Shown: piece after piece, positions 59,901 to 64,000 of the stretch | How positions within the stretch are numbered: the stretch's first letter is position 1 | Layout of the letters: each line of letters starts with the position of its first letter | NCBI GenBank assembly: GCA_007922195.1 | Contig: ML682067.1 | Location: forward strand, 1,502,357-1,566,356 | Reading direction: 5' to 3' | Source: Podocnemis expansa | Taxonomy: Eukaryota > Chordata > Testudines > Podocnemididae | DNA length: 64,000 nt | Notes under the pieces: generated by a model | Databases searched by the model: none | Told to the model about the DNA's origin: nothing | The model's input: the letters and a program-made list of their open reading frames with translations, nothing else | Made by a program: the position numbers and the translations under genes

Positions 59901-62443
59901 TCAGACCATTATAGCTAAACAGATGGGCTACTCACAATATGCTACAACCAAAGCTTATCAGTTTCAATCATCCATGATCAAATTGAGTGCCAATATTTAA
60001 TGCTACTACTATTTGGGGGTTAAAAAGCACCAGTTTTGATTACATATAGTCTTAGATTGTAACAAACTGATACAAGAAAAGCTTCATACAACATTTTTAA
60101 CCCAAATAGCAATAACATTTTATTTATCCTATAATGTTGCCTTAAGAAAAAGGGCATTCACAATTTACTTTGTGTTTACAGTATGTTAAAGTCAGAATTA
60201 TTATCCAAAATGCAATTAAAAGCAGGAGTTAAGACAGAAATCTACTACAGTTTAAAGCAATACTTTAAATGGCTGCAAGCAGATTTTGTAAGAGCAAACT
60301 TTTACAAATCTGAAACCAGATGTGTGTGCCTACAAGTCTTAATTTTAGCAAGTACCCTTGAAAGTGTGTCTTCATACTACATATAGCACACTGAAGACTG
60401 TATGTCAAAGGGAACTGCATCAAAGCAGGGTCAGGGAAAAGAGCTGCAAGGAGCTAGCATTACTGTGAAGGAGGAACTGAATGAAGGAAATGGAAATGGA
60501 GTAGAGATATGCACAAGGCAGTTGCTGATTATGGAGATGTCTGAACTACACCAGCACAGTCACAGCACTGTAATGCCATAATATAGATGTTTTCTATCAG
60601 TGTACTTAACCCACCTCTTTGAGACACAGCAGCTAAGTTGACAAAAAGAGGTCTTCTGTCAACCTAGCTGCACCTCACCTGGGGGTTAGGCCGACCTAAC
60701 CGTGCCACCCGGAACGAAAGATTTTTCACAGCCTTTAATGATATAGCTATGTAGATCCAGTTTTCCAGCACAGACCAGGCCTGTAACCATCAAGTGAACC
60801 ATCCACAGATTCTCACTCCCTTTCTACTTCTTTCACCGAAGCCTACTTAATACCTATTTGGGTTTACTTTTCTGATCAGCACCTTCCACTTACCAGCCCC
60901 TATTCAGCTTCAGCGTTATAGACTCCCTCAGCATCTGTCACCAGCAGCTTCCCAAAGCCCTAATCAGCCTGCACTTCAAACCATATGACATTTAGGACCA
61001 AATCTTGCTTGGACTGGTAAAGTAAATGGATACAAAATACCATTAAAGTAATACTTAGTAAATTTTGATCTTCTTTGATAATAGGAAGCATAGATGTAAG
61101 CCATTCCTTCTTTATCACAGCATGTATTTTTAAGTATTACTAAGGGCTTGTCTTCACCAGCAGAAAAAAAATCACAACTGCCAAATCAACCTTCCCGATC
61201 AATTGAGTGGGTCTTCAACTCAACGCGGTGGACATGACAGGCATAGGGCAGTTGAACAGAGACACATGAATTGTTTTAAGTAACTTGGGTATCTCTGTTT
61301 AACTGCTGCCAAAAATGGCAGGCAGAGTAGACTTGCCCTAAGTGATCTACAACACTGGACGACTTAAGCAGCAGATTCTTAGGGTAAAATTTCATTCAGT
61401 AGCAAATGAATATTCCCAATATTTTAGAGGATTCACCATCCATAAAAACAAATTTGTGAAAAACTGTTAGCGCCTAACAGCTATTTTACCAACCTCAGTC
61501 TGATTTTTTTAACCTAAAGTTGAAACAGTTAGCATGCCACTGCTGCTTCACGAAATGTCCATTTTGAAGAAAACACTGAAGTGTGGTAACAAAAGCTCAA
61601 CGGTGCTTTGTACGACACATTTATAATCACTCGAATATTGTATACCATTTCAGTATCACGCTGAAAGTAATCACATCCTCAACTATTCGACATTTATGCT
61701 CAACTTTTTTCCATCTACACAGACGTACAGTTAGGATCACTAGCAAACTACCACTATTTCAATGCACCAGCTTTGCCCTGACGAATCCTAAACTTTAAAC
61801 CACTTTCTGTTCCGTCAGCTATGATCTTCGTTTTGGCAGCCGCTGCGAAAAGTGTGGATTTTCATGGTTGGAGCAACAAACCCTCTGCCCAGGCAACAGG
61901 TACCACGAAGCCGTTATGCATGGACCCTTCTCTGCCCTGCCTTCCTACATCCATTGAATCCTTTTTGGCCTCTCTTGAGAACTGGGCTGAAATCACTGGC
62001 AGGTGACGAGCCAGAGTCAGCCCTTTATCATTCCCGCCCTAGGAGCACCTCTGAACCCGCTCCGAGAAAGGGCTGAGCCACCACCACTGAACTTTCGGGG
62101 GCGGGGGGAAGCTCGGGCGGGCCCTGGGGGGCGCCGGGCTCCCGCCCTGAGTCCAAAACACCGCTCAGCCCGGTCACCGCCCCACGGCAAGGCGGGGAAT
62201 AGCGCCCCCTCCCGCCGGGCCCCGGCCCACGGTCACAGGCCTCCCCCCGCCCGCGAGGGCCAACAGCTAGGCCCGGGGCGGGACAAGAGCAGCCGCCGCG
62301 CGCGGGAGCGCTCCTGAGGGGCCGGCGGCGAGCAGGGAAGAGCCGCGCGCGCCGCCGGCCCGGCCCGGCCCTCACCTGAAGTCCTTGTCGCTGGATGTCA
62401 TTTTCTCCAGCAGGTTGGAGATGTGGTAGGAGGCGCTCGCCAT
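11688..62443 (-). CDS. CAND1: CAND1 gene, complete coding region in 15 exons (join on minus strand)
   Basis: CAND1 is a long HEAT-repeat solenoid that wraps unneddylated cullin-RBX1 and exchanges substrate-receptor modules of SCF/CRL ubiquitin ligases; it acts in cytoplasm and nucleus. Coding exons in order: 62376-62443, 59741-59884, 33340-33494, 30022-30145, 29253-29509, 29068-29173, 25589-25734, 22328-22620, 21453-21594, 19009-20502, 17746-17841, 14683-14852, 14410-14574, 14012-14119, 11688-11912. They total 3693 bases, 1230 residues plus TAG. The product starts [20 protein letters not shown] and ends ...NLESMDTS, and agrees with vertebrate CAND1 almost residue for residue as I remember it. 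Changes from the human protein as recalled include Ala for Ser in ALIARFKE and Ala for Ile in KGYLASG. An acidic Asp/Glu loop lies near residues 310-345; the C-terminal TIP120 region is exons 12-15. No frameshift or stop is seen. CAND2 is excluded by this close match. Symbol and structure are near certain. Confidence 0.98.
12150..12425. mobile_element. Non-autonomous hAT (Charlie-like) element, 276 bp
   Basis: The ends CAGTGGTTCCCA and TTGGGAACTGCTG are inverted repeats of the classic hAT-Charlie type. They are flanked by the exact 8-base duplication gattagag (12142-12149, 12426-12433). Lies in CAND1 intron 14. Confidence 0.92.
12793..13131. mobile_element. Non-autonomous hAT element with a G21-C19 hairpin inside
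   Basis: The left end cagcactcaaagtctggg and right end aaagtttgacaaccactg are decayed inverted repeats. Flanks ccatagga and ccctaaga match at 6 of 8 bases. The interior is GC-rich and includes an uninterrupted G run followed directly by a C run (12850-12889). Confidence 0.75.
14012..14119 (-). CDS. CAND1: CAND1 coding exon 14 (residues 1121-1156)
   Basis: Encodes [20 protein letters not shown] through [12 protein letters not shown], in whole codons. The acceptor is actag|ATG CTA and the donor AAG|GTACTG. No ORF of normal reporting size marks it; it was placed by homology and phase. Confidence 0.96.
14410..14574 (-). CDS. CAND1: CAND1 coding exon 13 (residues 1066-1120)
   Basis: Encodes [20 protein letters not shown] through [13 protein letters not shown], in whole codons. 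The acceptor is tttacag|GTG GAA and the donor AAG|GTTAAT. The preceding intron is only 108 bases. Confidence 0.97.
14683..14852 (-). CDS. CAND1: CAND1 coding exon 12 (residues 1009-1065)
   Basis: Encodes (G)[20 protein letters not shown] through [11 protein letters not shown]. The acceptor is tttgcag|GT GAT and the donor GAG|GTAGGT. It begins the C-terminal TIP120 region that lies against the cullin N-terminal, adaptor-binding end. Confidence 0.97.
15821..16578. mobile_element. GC-rich hAT-like element, 758 bp
   Basis: The ends cagggatcagcaa and ttgccgacccctg are inverted repeats (CAGGGGTCGGCAA type). The GC-rich interior contrasts with AT-rich intron 11. No clear 8-base duplication remains, and the internal ORFs (up to 163 codons) are compositional. 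Confidence 0.65.
17033..17388. mobile_element. GC-rich hAT-like element, 356 bp
   Basis: Same end type as 15821-16578 (aggtcggcaacccc ... ggtcattgacccctg). Flanking ttctaaat and ttctaatg are near-identical. It contains a G-run near 17329. Confidence 0.72.
17746..17841 (-). CDS. CAND1: CAND1 coding exon 11 (residues 977-1009)
   Basis: Encodes (G)[20 protein letters not shown] through DPLLKNCI. The acceptor is tattag|GG TCA and the donor ATA G|GTAAGT. At 96 bases, a multiple of three with matching phases on both sides, skipping it would keep the reading frame. Confidence 0.97.
18797..18888 (+). mobile_element. Short SINE copy, 92 bp, with 12-bp target duplication
   Basis: The head gttcaaaaggggcagccatg and 'taggagtcctgtggcactta' end at tttagctatttatt. 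The exact duplication atgtcatacaat flanks it (18785-18796, 18889-18900). It lacks the inverted arm. Confidence 0.85.
19009..20502 (-). CDS. CAND1: CAND1 coding exon 10 (residues 479-977), the giant exon
   Basis: 1494 bases, 40% of the coding sequence, encode (G)[20 protein letters not shown] through [18 protein letters not shown]. The acceptor is ttttcag|GA ATA and the donor TCA G|GTAGGC. The open frame runs 16 codons into intron 10 before a stop, so read-through would truncate the protein. This is the central HEAT block (about repeats 11-21). No frameshift is seen. Confidence 0.98.
21453..21594 (-). CDS. CAND1: CAND1 coding exon 9 (residues 432-479)
   Basis: Encodes [20 protein letters not shown] through [10 protein letters not shown] plus G of Gly479. 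The acceptor is ctacag|GTT CCC and the donor CCA G|GTATGA. Confidence 0.97.
22328..22620 (-). CDS. CAND1: CAND1 coding exon 8 (residues 334-431)
   Basis: Begins (G)[20 protein letters not shown] and ends [13 protein letters not shown] at a codon boundary. It completes the acidic loop and continues the HEAT array. The acceptor is tcaag|GG AGT and the donor CAG|GTTAGC, less consensus than its neighbours but in exact register with exon 9. Confidence 0.97.
22621..23796. other. CAND1 intron 7, acceptor-distal part
   Basis: AT-rich intron. The stretch at 23665-23735 (gctggatggcccagtagaaa, then gaatgctctacc) looks like the 5' part of a tRNA-derived sequence, but no cloverleaf can be completed. Otherwise nothing is recognised. 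Confidence 0.4.
23797..24752. mobile_element. GC-rich hAT-like element, about 956 bp
   Basis: The left end 'cttggttgttcaacctgtgg' and the reverse complement of the right end 'ccggggtgtctagtctttta' resemble decayed CAGGGGTGTTCAACC-type termini. Flanks gagccaat and gaccaaag match at 5 of 8. The interior is C-rich with no transposase. Confidence 0.55.
25589..25734 (-). CDS. CAND1: CAND1 coding exon 7 (residues 285-334), acidic loop
   Basis: Encodes [20 protein letters not shown], then [20 protein letters not shown] and GGDDDDQ. The acidic stretch is an inter-HEAT loop and is encoded by GAT/GAA-rich codons, seen on the plus strand as a TCATCATCATCACC tract. The acceptor is acacag|A TGT and the donor CAA G|GTATAT. 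Confidence 0.97.
26140..28560 (-). pseudogene. Decayed DIRS-type (tyrosine-recombinase) retroelement
   Basis: On the minus strand, 27510-27690 reads [16 protein letters not shown] and [12 protein letters not shown], and 27400-27500 reads [19 protein letters not shown] in another frame. This is the RNase H region pattern of DIRS pol (as in 'adslSR...WG.p.vDLFA...daf...W.....yafPP'). Around 26800 is [18 protein letters not shown], like a recombinase '[13 protein letters not shown]' segment. The end carries opposed blocks with gatcatgtccattccaagta and ttggaatggacatgg. Many stops and frameshifts; inactive. Lies in CAND1 intron 6. Confidence 0.65.
28580..28690 (-). repeat. CR1 LINE 3' tail fragment
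   Basis: attcatagactttaaggtca followed by gaaaggaccattataatcat and ctaatctt is the antisense of a common CR1 3' end. Confidence 0.7.
29068..29173 (-). CDS. CAND1: CAND1 coding exon 6 (residues 250-285)
   Basis: Encodes (G)[20 protein letters not shown] through [10 protein letters not shown] plus AG of Arg285. The acceptor is ttttcag|GT GAA and the donor AG|GTGAGT. It is separated from exon 5 by an intron of only 79 bases (29174-29252), the shortest in the gene. Confidence 0.97.
29253..29509 (-). CDS. CAND1: CAND1 coding exon 5 (residues 164-250)
   Basis: Encodes (R)[20 protein letters not shown] through [10 protein letters not shown]. The acceptor is ttttaag|G CAA and the donor ATA G|GTAAGA. 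HEAT-repeat helices; Thr replaces the human Ser in [12 protein letters not shown]. Confidence 0.97.
30022..30145 (-). CDS. CAND1: CAND1 coding exon 4 (residues 123-164)
   Basis: Encodes [20 protein letters not shown] and on to [10 protein letters not shown] plus AG of Arg164. The acceptor is tttttcag|GA TCT and the donor AG|GTAAAG. There is no start codon in this frame, so it is found only by homology and splice phase. Confidence 0.97.
30370..30460 (-). repeat. SINE fragment, antisense arm
   Basis: gcatctgaggaagtgggtta, 'gcccacaaaaacttatgcct', taataaatgttagcc and aagtgcgacaca are in the order of the inverted arm of the fold-back SINE; diverged. Confidence 0.6.
30466..33339. other. CAND1 intron 3, remainder
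   Basis: AT-rich intron sequence with no repeat or coding similarity that I recognise. Confidence 0.5.
33340..33494 (-). CDS. CAND1: CAND1 coding exon 3 (residues 71-123)
   Basis: Encodes (C)[14 protein letters not shown]... to ...[10 protein letters not shown]. The acceptor is tttcag|T CTT GGC and the donor G|GTAAGA. It is separated from exon 2 by the 26.2-kb repeat-filled intron 2. Confidence 0.97.
33950..34745 (-). repeat. Older CR1 LINE fragment, with a nested repeat at about 34225-34350
   Basis: The left part (agaccagaaggaagcattgc, 'ccatctagtgtgaacctcct') and right part ('aactggacactgctctctag', 'caagattcccagttatgcat') read as the antisense of a CR1 3' UTR. The middle block (ctggagtgctgctgctccct ... 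aatttcagcacccctgat) interrupts it and looks like a separate small element. Confidence 0.65.
35300..35402 (+). repeat. L2/CORE-type 3' tail, left part (resumes 38300-38335)
   Basis: gcaagctctttgggacaggg, accatttctgttctatcc and agtgcctagcacaatgg form the tail shared by L2-like and CORE-SINE elements. The remainder, cctaaggactatgataatgc and aaataataa, lies beyond the hAT element. Confidence 0.65.
35840..36037 (-). repeat. Fold-back SINE, minus orientation
   Basis: The head is at the right end: ctgaactagactcacacagc followed by tgccccttcgga is the antisense of the 5' end. Both arms are present around 'ttccatcttcaaagcgtctg'. It is inside the hAT element, so it inserted later than that element. Confidence 0.8.
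36225..38145 (+). pseudogene. hAT transposase remnant (GTF2IRD2/ZBED-like Charlie transposase)
   Basis: Frame-broken pieces in order. A BED-finger-like [13 protein letters not shown] (about 36430). [20 protein letters not shown] (about 37040-37100), like the catalytic 'kLvsi.tDGApaM.G'. [14 protein letters not shown] (about 37330), like 'evRWLSrGkvl'. Near the end, [20 protein letters not shown] (about 38005-38060), like the C-terminal hAT dimerisation segment. The family's usual protein is about 600 residues. More than ten stops and several frameshifts, so not functional. Confidence 0.78.
38546..38672 (-). mobile_element. SINE with tRNA-like head and CR1-like tail
   Basis: Read on the minus strand: agtggctagcacctctgctt, then catgcagaaggtcctgggtt with caattcccagg. 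This is a tRNA-like second half with B-box GGTTCAATTCC. It is followed directly by gttggactcgatgatctcac, 'aaggtaccttccagccctat' and a short gattgattgatt tail, the CR1 3' end. This is the known tRNA-CR1 chimera design in sauropsids. Confidence 0.72.
39411..40467 (+). pseudogene. CR1 ORF1 (RNA-binding/esterase-like protein), one frameshift
   Basis: Starts [16 protein letters not shown]. It has Cys pairs ([20 protein letters not shown]) like a zinc-binding knot, a coiled stretch ([16 protein letters not shown]) and a GDSL-type esterase segment starting [15 protein letters not shown]. The frame breaks near 40140. The downstream frame continues from [20 protein letters not shown] to [14 protein letters not shown] and a stop at 40467. 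ORF1 binds element RNA. Confidence 0.82.
40593..43502 (+). pseudogene. CR1 ORF2 (endonuclease-reverse transcriptase), broken
   Basis: The APE-type endonuclease starts near [20 protein letters not shown] and has [19 protein letters not shown] and SDHEMIEF. The reverse transcriptase follows in two frames with [30 protein letters not shown] and a catalytic FADDTKLGG; then [14 protein letters not shown] and the CR1 C-terminal region to 43502. Breaks: frameshifts at about 41380-41453 and 42099-42144, and in-frame stops at 42744 and 42912. The catalytic motifs are retained, but the protein is not made whole. Confidence 0.88.
43601..43771. mobile_element. Non-autonomous hAT element, 171 bp, perfect duplication
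   Basis: The ends CAGGGGTCTCAAAC and GTTTGAGACCCCTG form a 14-base perfect inverted repeat. The exact 8-base duplication tcttatag lies at 43593-43600 and 43772-43779. Confidence 0.95.
43780..45500. other. CAND1 intron 2 segment with a SINE fragment at 44038-44140
   Basis: Mostly unique AT-rich DNA. The fragment is antisense: cttcaaaccatctgacgaag, tttctcccacaaaagctcat and gtctttaagtgctacaggac. An A-run of about 20 lies near 45470. Confidence 0.6.
45501..46252 (+). mobile_element. Fold-back SINE interrupted by a hAT element
   Basis: The head acttccaaagaggcagccgt ... gtctagtt (45501-45531) resumes at 46009 with cagcaaaagcagcaaggagt, the sense arm to ttcgtcagatgctttgaaga, then the inverted arm 'ttcaaagtgtctgaggaagt' to gccacaggactccttgc and a T-run. 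Joined without the insert it is a full unit of about 275 bases. Confidence 0.88.
45532..46000. mobile_element. hAT element, 469 bp, inside a SINE, exact 8-bp duplication
   Basis: The ends CAGGTGTGGCCAAACT and AGTTTGGCCACCCCG (one base apart) are inverted repeats. The duplication gtctagtt is at 45524-45531 and 46001-46008. The interior has the shared 'ctgtggctcccag' and 'taataatcaacttgtgtggc' blocks. Confidence 0.93.
46253..49020. other. CAND1 intron 2 segment, no gene recognised
   Basis: Ordinary intron sequence with homopolymers (C-run near 47708, T-run near 48299). A possible fragment of a 'cttgtctacatgggg' type MITE is at about 46715. No coding region is supported. Confidence 0.5.
49021..49610. 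repeat. GC-rich block, probably the interior of a DNA element
   Basis: An abrupt G+C rise (ggtgttggggcggggcgggg) in AT-rich intron, like the interiors of the hAT-like elements elsewhere. The ends were not identified. ORFs of 70-90 codons on both strands are compositional. Confidence 0.4.
49611..51829. other. CAND1 intron 2 segment, nothing recognised
   Basis: No protein, RNA or repeat identity that I can support. Confidence 0.4.
51830..52735. repeat. GC-rich block ending in a hAT-like terminus
   Basis: The right end cacggcttgccaacccctct resembles the reverse of a CAGGGGTTGGCAA terminus. The interior has long G runs. The left end is not found. A 203-codon frame at 52129 is low-complexity Pro/Ser/Arg and not a gene. 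Confidence 0.5.
52988..54628. mobile_element. hAT-like element 1, 1641 bp, inside SINE A
   Basis: The ends CAGGGGTGCCAAACTT and GTTTGGCCACGTCTG are inverted. The exact 8-base duplication ttatagac is at 52980-52987 and 54629-54636. The AT-rich left and GC-rich right parts lack a transposase. Confidence 0.9.
54219..54368 (+). mobile_element. SINE C, 150 bp, inside hAT element 1
   Basis: The exact 13-base duplication ctctctcaatgct is at 54206-54218 and 54369-54381. It starts aacaaacaacaaggagttgt (5' truncated) and carries only the sense arm and loop. Confidence 0.88.
54754..55146. mobile_element. hAT element 2 inside SINE A, itself split by SINE B
   Basis: It begins caggagt (54754-54760), resumes at 54969 with agccaaactgcggctcagg, and ends gtttggccacccctg. 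Flanks gtctataa (54746-54753) and gtccataa (55147-55154) match at 7 of 8. It is the same family as 45532-46000. Confidence 0.88.
54761..54955 (+). mobile_element. SINE B, complete short fold-back unit, 195 bp, 13-bp duplication
   Basis: The exact duplication ctataacaggagt is at 54748-54760 and 54956-54968. It runs from gtttccaaagggatagccgt through 'gtggcactttaagactaaca' and 'gaagatcccacttcctcaga'. It then turns back at cttcgaagatgcaaaaaata into atctgttagtcttaaagtgc and cttgttgttttttt. Confidence 0.92.
55192..59740. other. CAND1 intron 2, exon-2-proximal part
   Basis: No gene or clear repeat recognised. C-run near 58030. Short frames here have no family signature. Confidence 0.45.
59741..59884 (-). 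CDS. CAND1: CAND1 coding exon 2 (residues 23-71)
   Basis: Starts [20 protein letters not shown] and ends NLAVK plus TG of Cys71. The acceptor ends ..ag|G TTT ATG and the donor is TG|GTATGT. It covers the first N-terminal HEAT repeats, the end of the solenoid that contacts the RBX1/cullin C-terminal side in known structures. Confidence 0.97.
60590..60740. repeat. Sauropsid-type interspersed repeat in intron 1
   Basis: taacccacctctttgagaca, then cagctaagttgacaaaaaga and gttaggccgacctaac resemble a common reptilian DNA-element sequence that I know only informally; the ends are not defined. Confidence 0.4.
61140..61342. mobile_element. Small inverted-repeat element, about 203 bp, in intron 1
   Basis: The ends ctaagggcttgtct and the reverse complement of agacttgccctaag (cttagggcaagtct) are inverted repeats. 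Internal halves are also partly complementary (aactcaacgc..., gttgaacagagaca / tctctgtttaac). Confidence 0.65.
62376..62443 (-). CDS. CAND1: CAND1 coding exon 1 (residues 1-23)
   Basis: Encodes [20 protein letters not shown] plus DF and the first two bases of Arg23 (AG|G). The donor reads CTTCAG|GTGAGG. The ATG context is accgtcaacATGGcg, with A at -3 and G at +4, a strong start. The exon lies inside the CpG island. Confidence 0.97.
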
Positions 62444-62562
62444 GTTGACGGTCCCGGTGGGGGGCGACTTCTGGGCCTCGCCGGCTCCACCTCGCCCGCT
62501 GCTGGGGCCGGCGCTGGCTGGGGACGGCGGCTGTGTCCCGGGCGGAGCAGGGAGGGAGGGGA

Positions 62563-62595
62563 TCAGTGAGGGCGCCGCGGGGGGGGCAGGCTCAT
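62563..62595 (-). promoter_or_regulatory. Upstream ORF of 10 codons in the CAND1 leader
   Basis: ATG AGC CTG CCC ... CCT CAC TGA, out of frame with the CAND1 ATG and ending about 120 bases before it. It is the only ATG between the TCTCGCGA element and the main start. It is present in the mRNA only if transcription starts upstream of 62595. Confidence 0.55.
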
Positions 62596-62714
62596 CGCCT
62601 CCTGGCGACGCGGGGGAGGGAGCGGCCTCGCGCAGGCGGGAGGAGGAGGGAACAGGAGCTGAGCCCGCGACGGCCGCAGCTCGCGCTCGGGGCGAGGTCA
62701 AAGTTCAAGGAGGC

Positions 62715-62722
62715 TCTCGCGA
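62715..62722. promoter_or_regulatory. TCTCGCGA promoter element
   Basis: The sequence gctctcgcgagc contains the palindromic TCTCGCGAG core known from CpG-island promoters of housekeeping genes. Its place, 270 bases above the start codon, fits a core-promoter role. Confidence 0.6.
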
Positions 62723-62884
62723 GCCGCGCCAGCGCCGCGGTCGCGTAGCCGCTGATTGGCTGGCGCAGGCTCGCGCTGGTGGCCGGGCGATGTCAGAGCG
62801 GACGTGGCGCAGAGCGTGAGCGGGGAACGTTGAGGCCGCGGTTATAGAAGGGAGGAGGCGGAGAAAGCAGCGTGGGTTCTGAAG

Positions 62885-63047
62885 ACTACAAGTCCCGGCA
62901 GGCATTGAGCGGAAGCGTTCGAAGCTCTCCATGACAATGCATACTGGGGATTGTAGTTTTCTGGGAGAACATCGCGGCTCATTGCATGCTGGGGTGCAGG
63001 CATTGTAGCGTGAGACCCGCCGAGAATTGCATGCTGGGACTGGTAGT
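62885..63047. promoter_or_regulatory. Cluster of ZNF143/Staf-like (SBS) motifs
   Basis: Four matches to the ACTACAAnTCCCAGCATGC type. Plus orientation: actacaagtcccggcaggca at 62885. Minus orientation: gcatactggggattgtagt at 62939-62957, a weaker gcatgctgggg...cattgtag at 62984-63008, and gcatgctgggactggtagt at 63029-63047. Binding is inferred from motif knowledge. Confidence 0.6.
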
Positions 63048-63259
63048 CTCCAACTGGCGTGGGGGCTGGGCGGTTTTGCTGTTGTAGTCCATCGATTTGA
63101 ATTGGCCGCCCATTTTTTGTGACAACACAAAAGAAATCTGGCGGGGGGGAAGGGTAGGAGAAAGGGGGCAGCGCTGACCAAAGCGGCCTTGTCGCCTGTG
63201 TTCAGCAGCGGGTGTTTAATCCAAATCCGTTTTTTTAACAGTGTGAATTTGATTCTTAG

Positions 63260-63379
63260 TAGGGTTACCAGATACAGTGTGAAAAATTGGGACAGCATGT
63301 GGGGTTATAGGCGCCTATGTACGAAAGTGCTCCCAGTATCGAGACTGTCCCTATACAGCTGGGATATCTGGTCACCCTA
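63260..63379. mobile_element. Small hAT-like element, 120 bp, TAGGGTTACCAGAT...ATCTGGTCACCCTA
   Basis: Near-perfect 14-base inverted ends. Flanks attcttag and gcccttag share 5 of 8. The ends are the same class as the elements at 1662-3634 and 3690-3958, but the interior differs (cagtgtgaaaaattgggaca). Confidence 0.75.
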
Positions 63380-63804
63380 GCCCTTAGAAACCTACTACTC
63401 CTTTCCAAGGGTCCTTGGAACCTCTCTGCCCTGGTAACTATGCCAGTTCAATAGCCGATCATTTGTCTTTAAAATCCCTGCTTTTATGTGAGGATTGCAG
63501 CTTTCGCTGAAAAACAAACCTAGGTTTCCCTCCCCAGTAGTTGCAAGACTAGAGCTTGAAAGTGTGAGCCAAATGCAATTTAAGGGCTCAGAAACCCGAG
63601 GGTAAATTTAAAAAAAATAAAAAAAGGTACATTTTAATCTAACAAGTTTTAAGCCATCTTACTATTTTGGGAGCAGCTAACTCATGATTTTCCAGTGTCT
63701 GTGTCATTAATGCTGCGGTCCACTGGATTTTCATTGCTAAAATTCTCTCACCCTTACAAACACTGATTTAGCATTACTGGTGGTAATAATGGTGGTGCGT
63801 AGAG

Positions 63805-64000
63805 ACAAGTTGGCTATGTTAGTCTAGTTCAGCGAAATACGCAAGGAGTCCCATGGCACTTCAAAACTAAGAAATTTATTTATCATGAGTGTCCGTGGGA
63901 GAAAATCCCACTTCGGTAGATGCTTTGAAGATGGGGGATCTGAAAGAATGGGAGGAAAATAAATGCGGGGGAGTGTAAGTCAGTAACTTACAAAATGGGA
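63805..64000 (+). repeat. Fold-back SINE, cut by the window end
   Basis: agttggctatgttagtctag, 'gcaaggagtcccatggcact', tgggagaaaatcccacttcg and the loop (ggaggaaaataaatgcgggg, gagtgtaagtc). The inverted arm should follow beyond the window. Confidence 0.8.

Larger units (their letters stand above)
62444..62722 (-). promoter_or_regulatory. CAND1: CAND1 5' UTR and core promoter region
   Basis: GC-rich leader upstream of the ATG, with many CpGs and no TATA box seen. It contains one ATG (see the uORF) and, at its far end, the TCTCGCGA element. The transcription start is not visible directly; it probably falls between 62596 and 62715. Confidence 0.6.
62020..62870. promoter_or_regulatory. CpG island over CAND1 exon 1
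   Basis: A sharp rise in G+C and CpG (many cgcg, gcgcgc and ccggcc) against AT-rich surroundings, covering the start of intron 1, exon 1 and the upstream promoter. It is typical of a broadly expressed gene. Confidence 0.85.

Noticed and set aside
62444..62701. In-frame N-terminal extension of CAND1 by 86 codons
   Set aside because: The frame is open but begins at TTG, not ATG, in GC-rich leader. The ATG at 62443 has a strong context and gives the family's normal N-terminus and length.
1..64000. CRISPR array, prokaryotic operon or viral genome
   Set aside because: No regularly spaced direct repeats, no dense intronless coding, and spliced vertebrate exons throughout. The repeated units are dispersed transposable elements.

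Overview
This is vertebrate nuclear DNA. It carries one protein-coding gene, CAND1 (cullin-associated and neddylation-dissociated 1, also TIP120A), on the minus strand from the start codon at 62443 down to the stop at 11688. I resolved 15 coding exons. Every junction has GT-AG ends, and the exons sum to 3693 bases: exactly 1230 codons plus a stop, the length I know for vertebrate CAND1. The repeats (CR1 LINEs, a DIRS-type element, many 8-bp-duplication hAT-like elements, tRNA-type SINEs with a 'gtggcac...gactaaca' core) suggest a non-avian sauropsid, most likely a turtle or crocodilian. I cannot choose between these from sequence alone.

Layout. Positions 1-11687 lie 3' of the CAND1 stop: the 3' UTR, then intergenic DNA with SINEs and two related DNA transposons. 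Positions 11688-33494 hold exons 15 to 3 and introns of 79 bases to 3.3 kb; these contain small hAT-like elements, a decayed DIRS element (about 26.15-28.56 kb) and CR1 tails. Positions 33495-59740 are a single 26.2-kb intron 2. It holds an old autonomous hAT element (35403-38299), a nearly full-length but broken CR1 LINE (about 39.4-43.54 kb), and a stack of nested insertions (52.9-55.2 kb). Exon 2 is at 59741-59884 and exon 1 lies in a CpG island (about 62.0-62.9 kb). Upstream are a TCTCGCGA promoter element and a cluster of ZNF143/Staf-like motifs (62885-63047).

The host gene looks intact and conserved, and all other protein-like sequence is mobile-element debris. No new enzymatic or defence system is visible. 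The most unusual structure is a SINE family whose mobile unit is a near-complete inverted repeat (fold-back). Several copies are bounded by exact 12-13-base target duplications, so the palindromic form seems to be what was inserted. Target duplications also let the order of nested insertions be read directly in four places.
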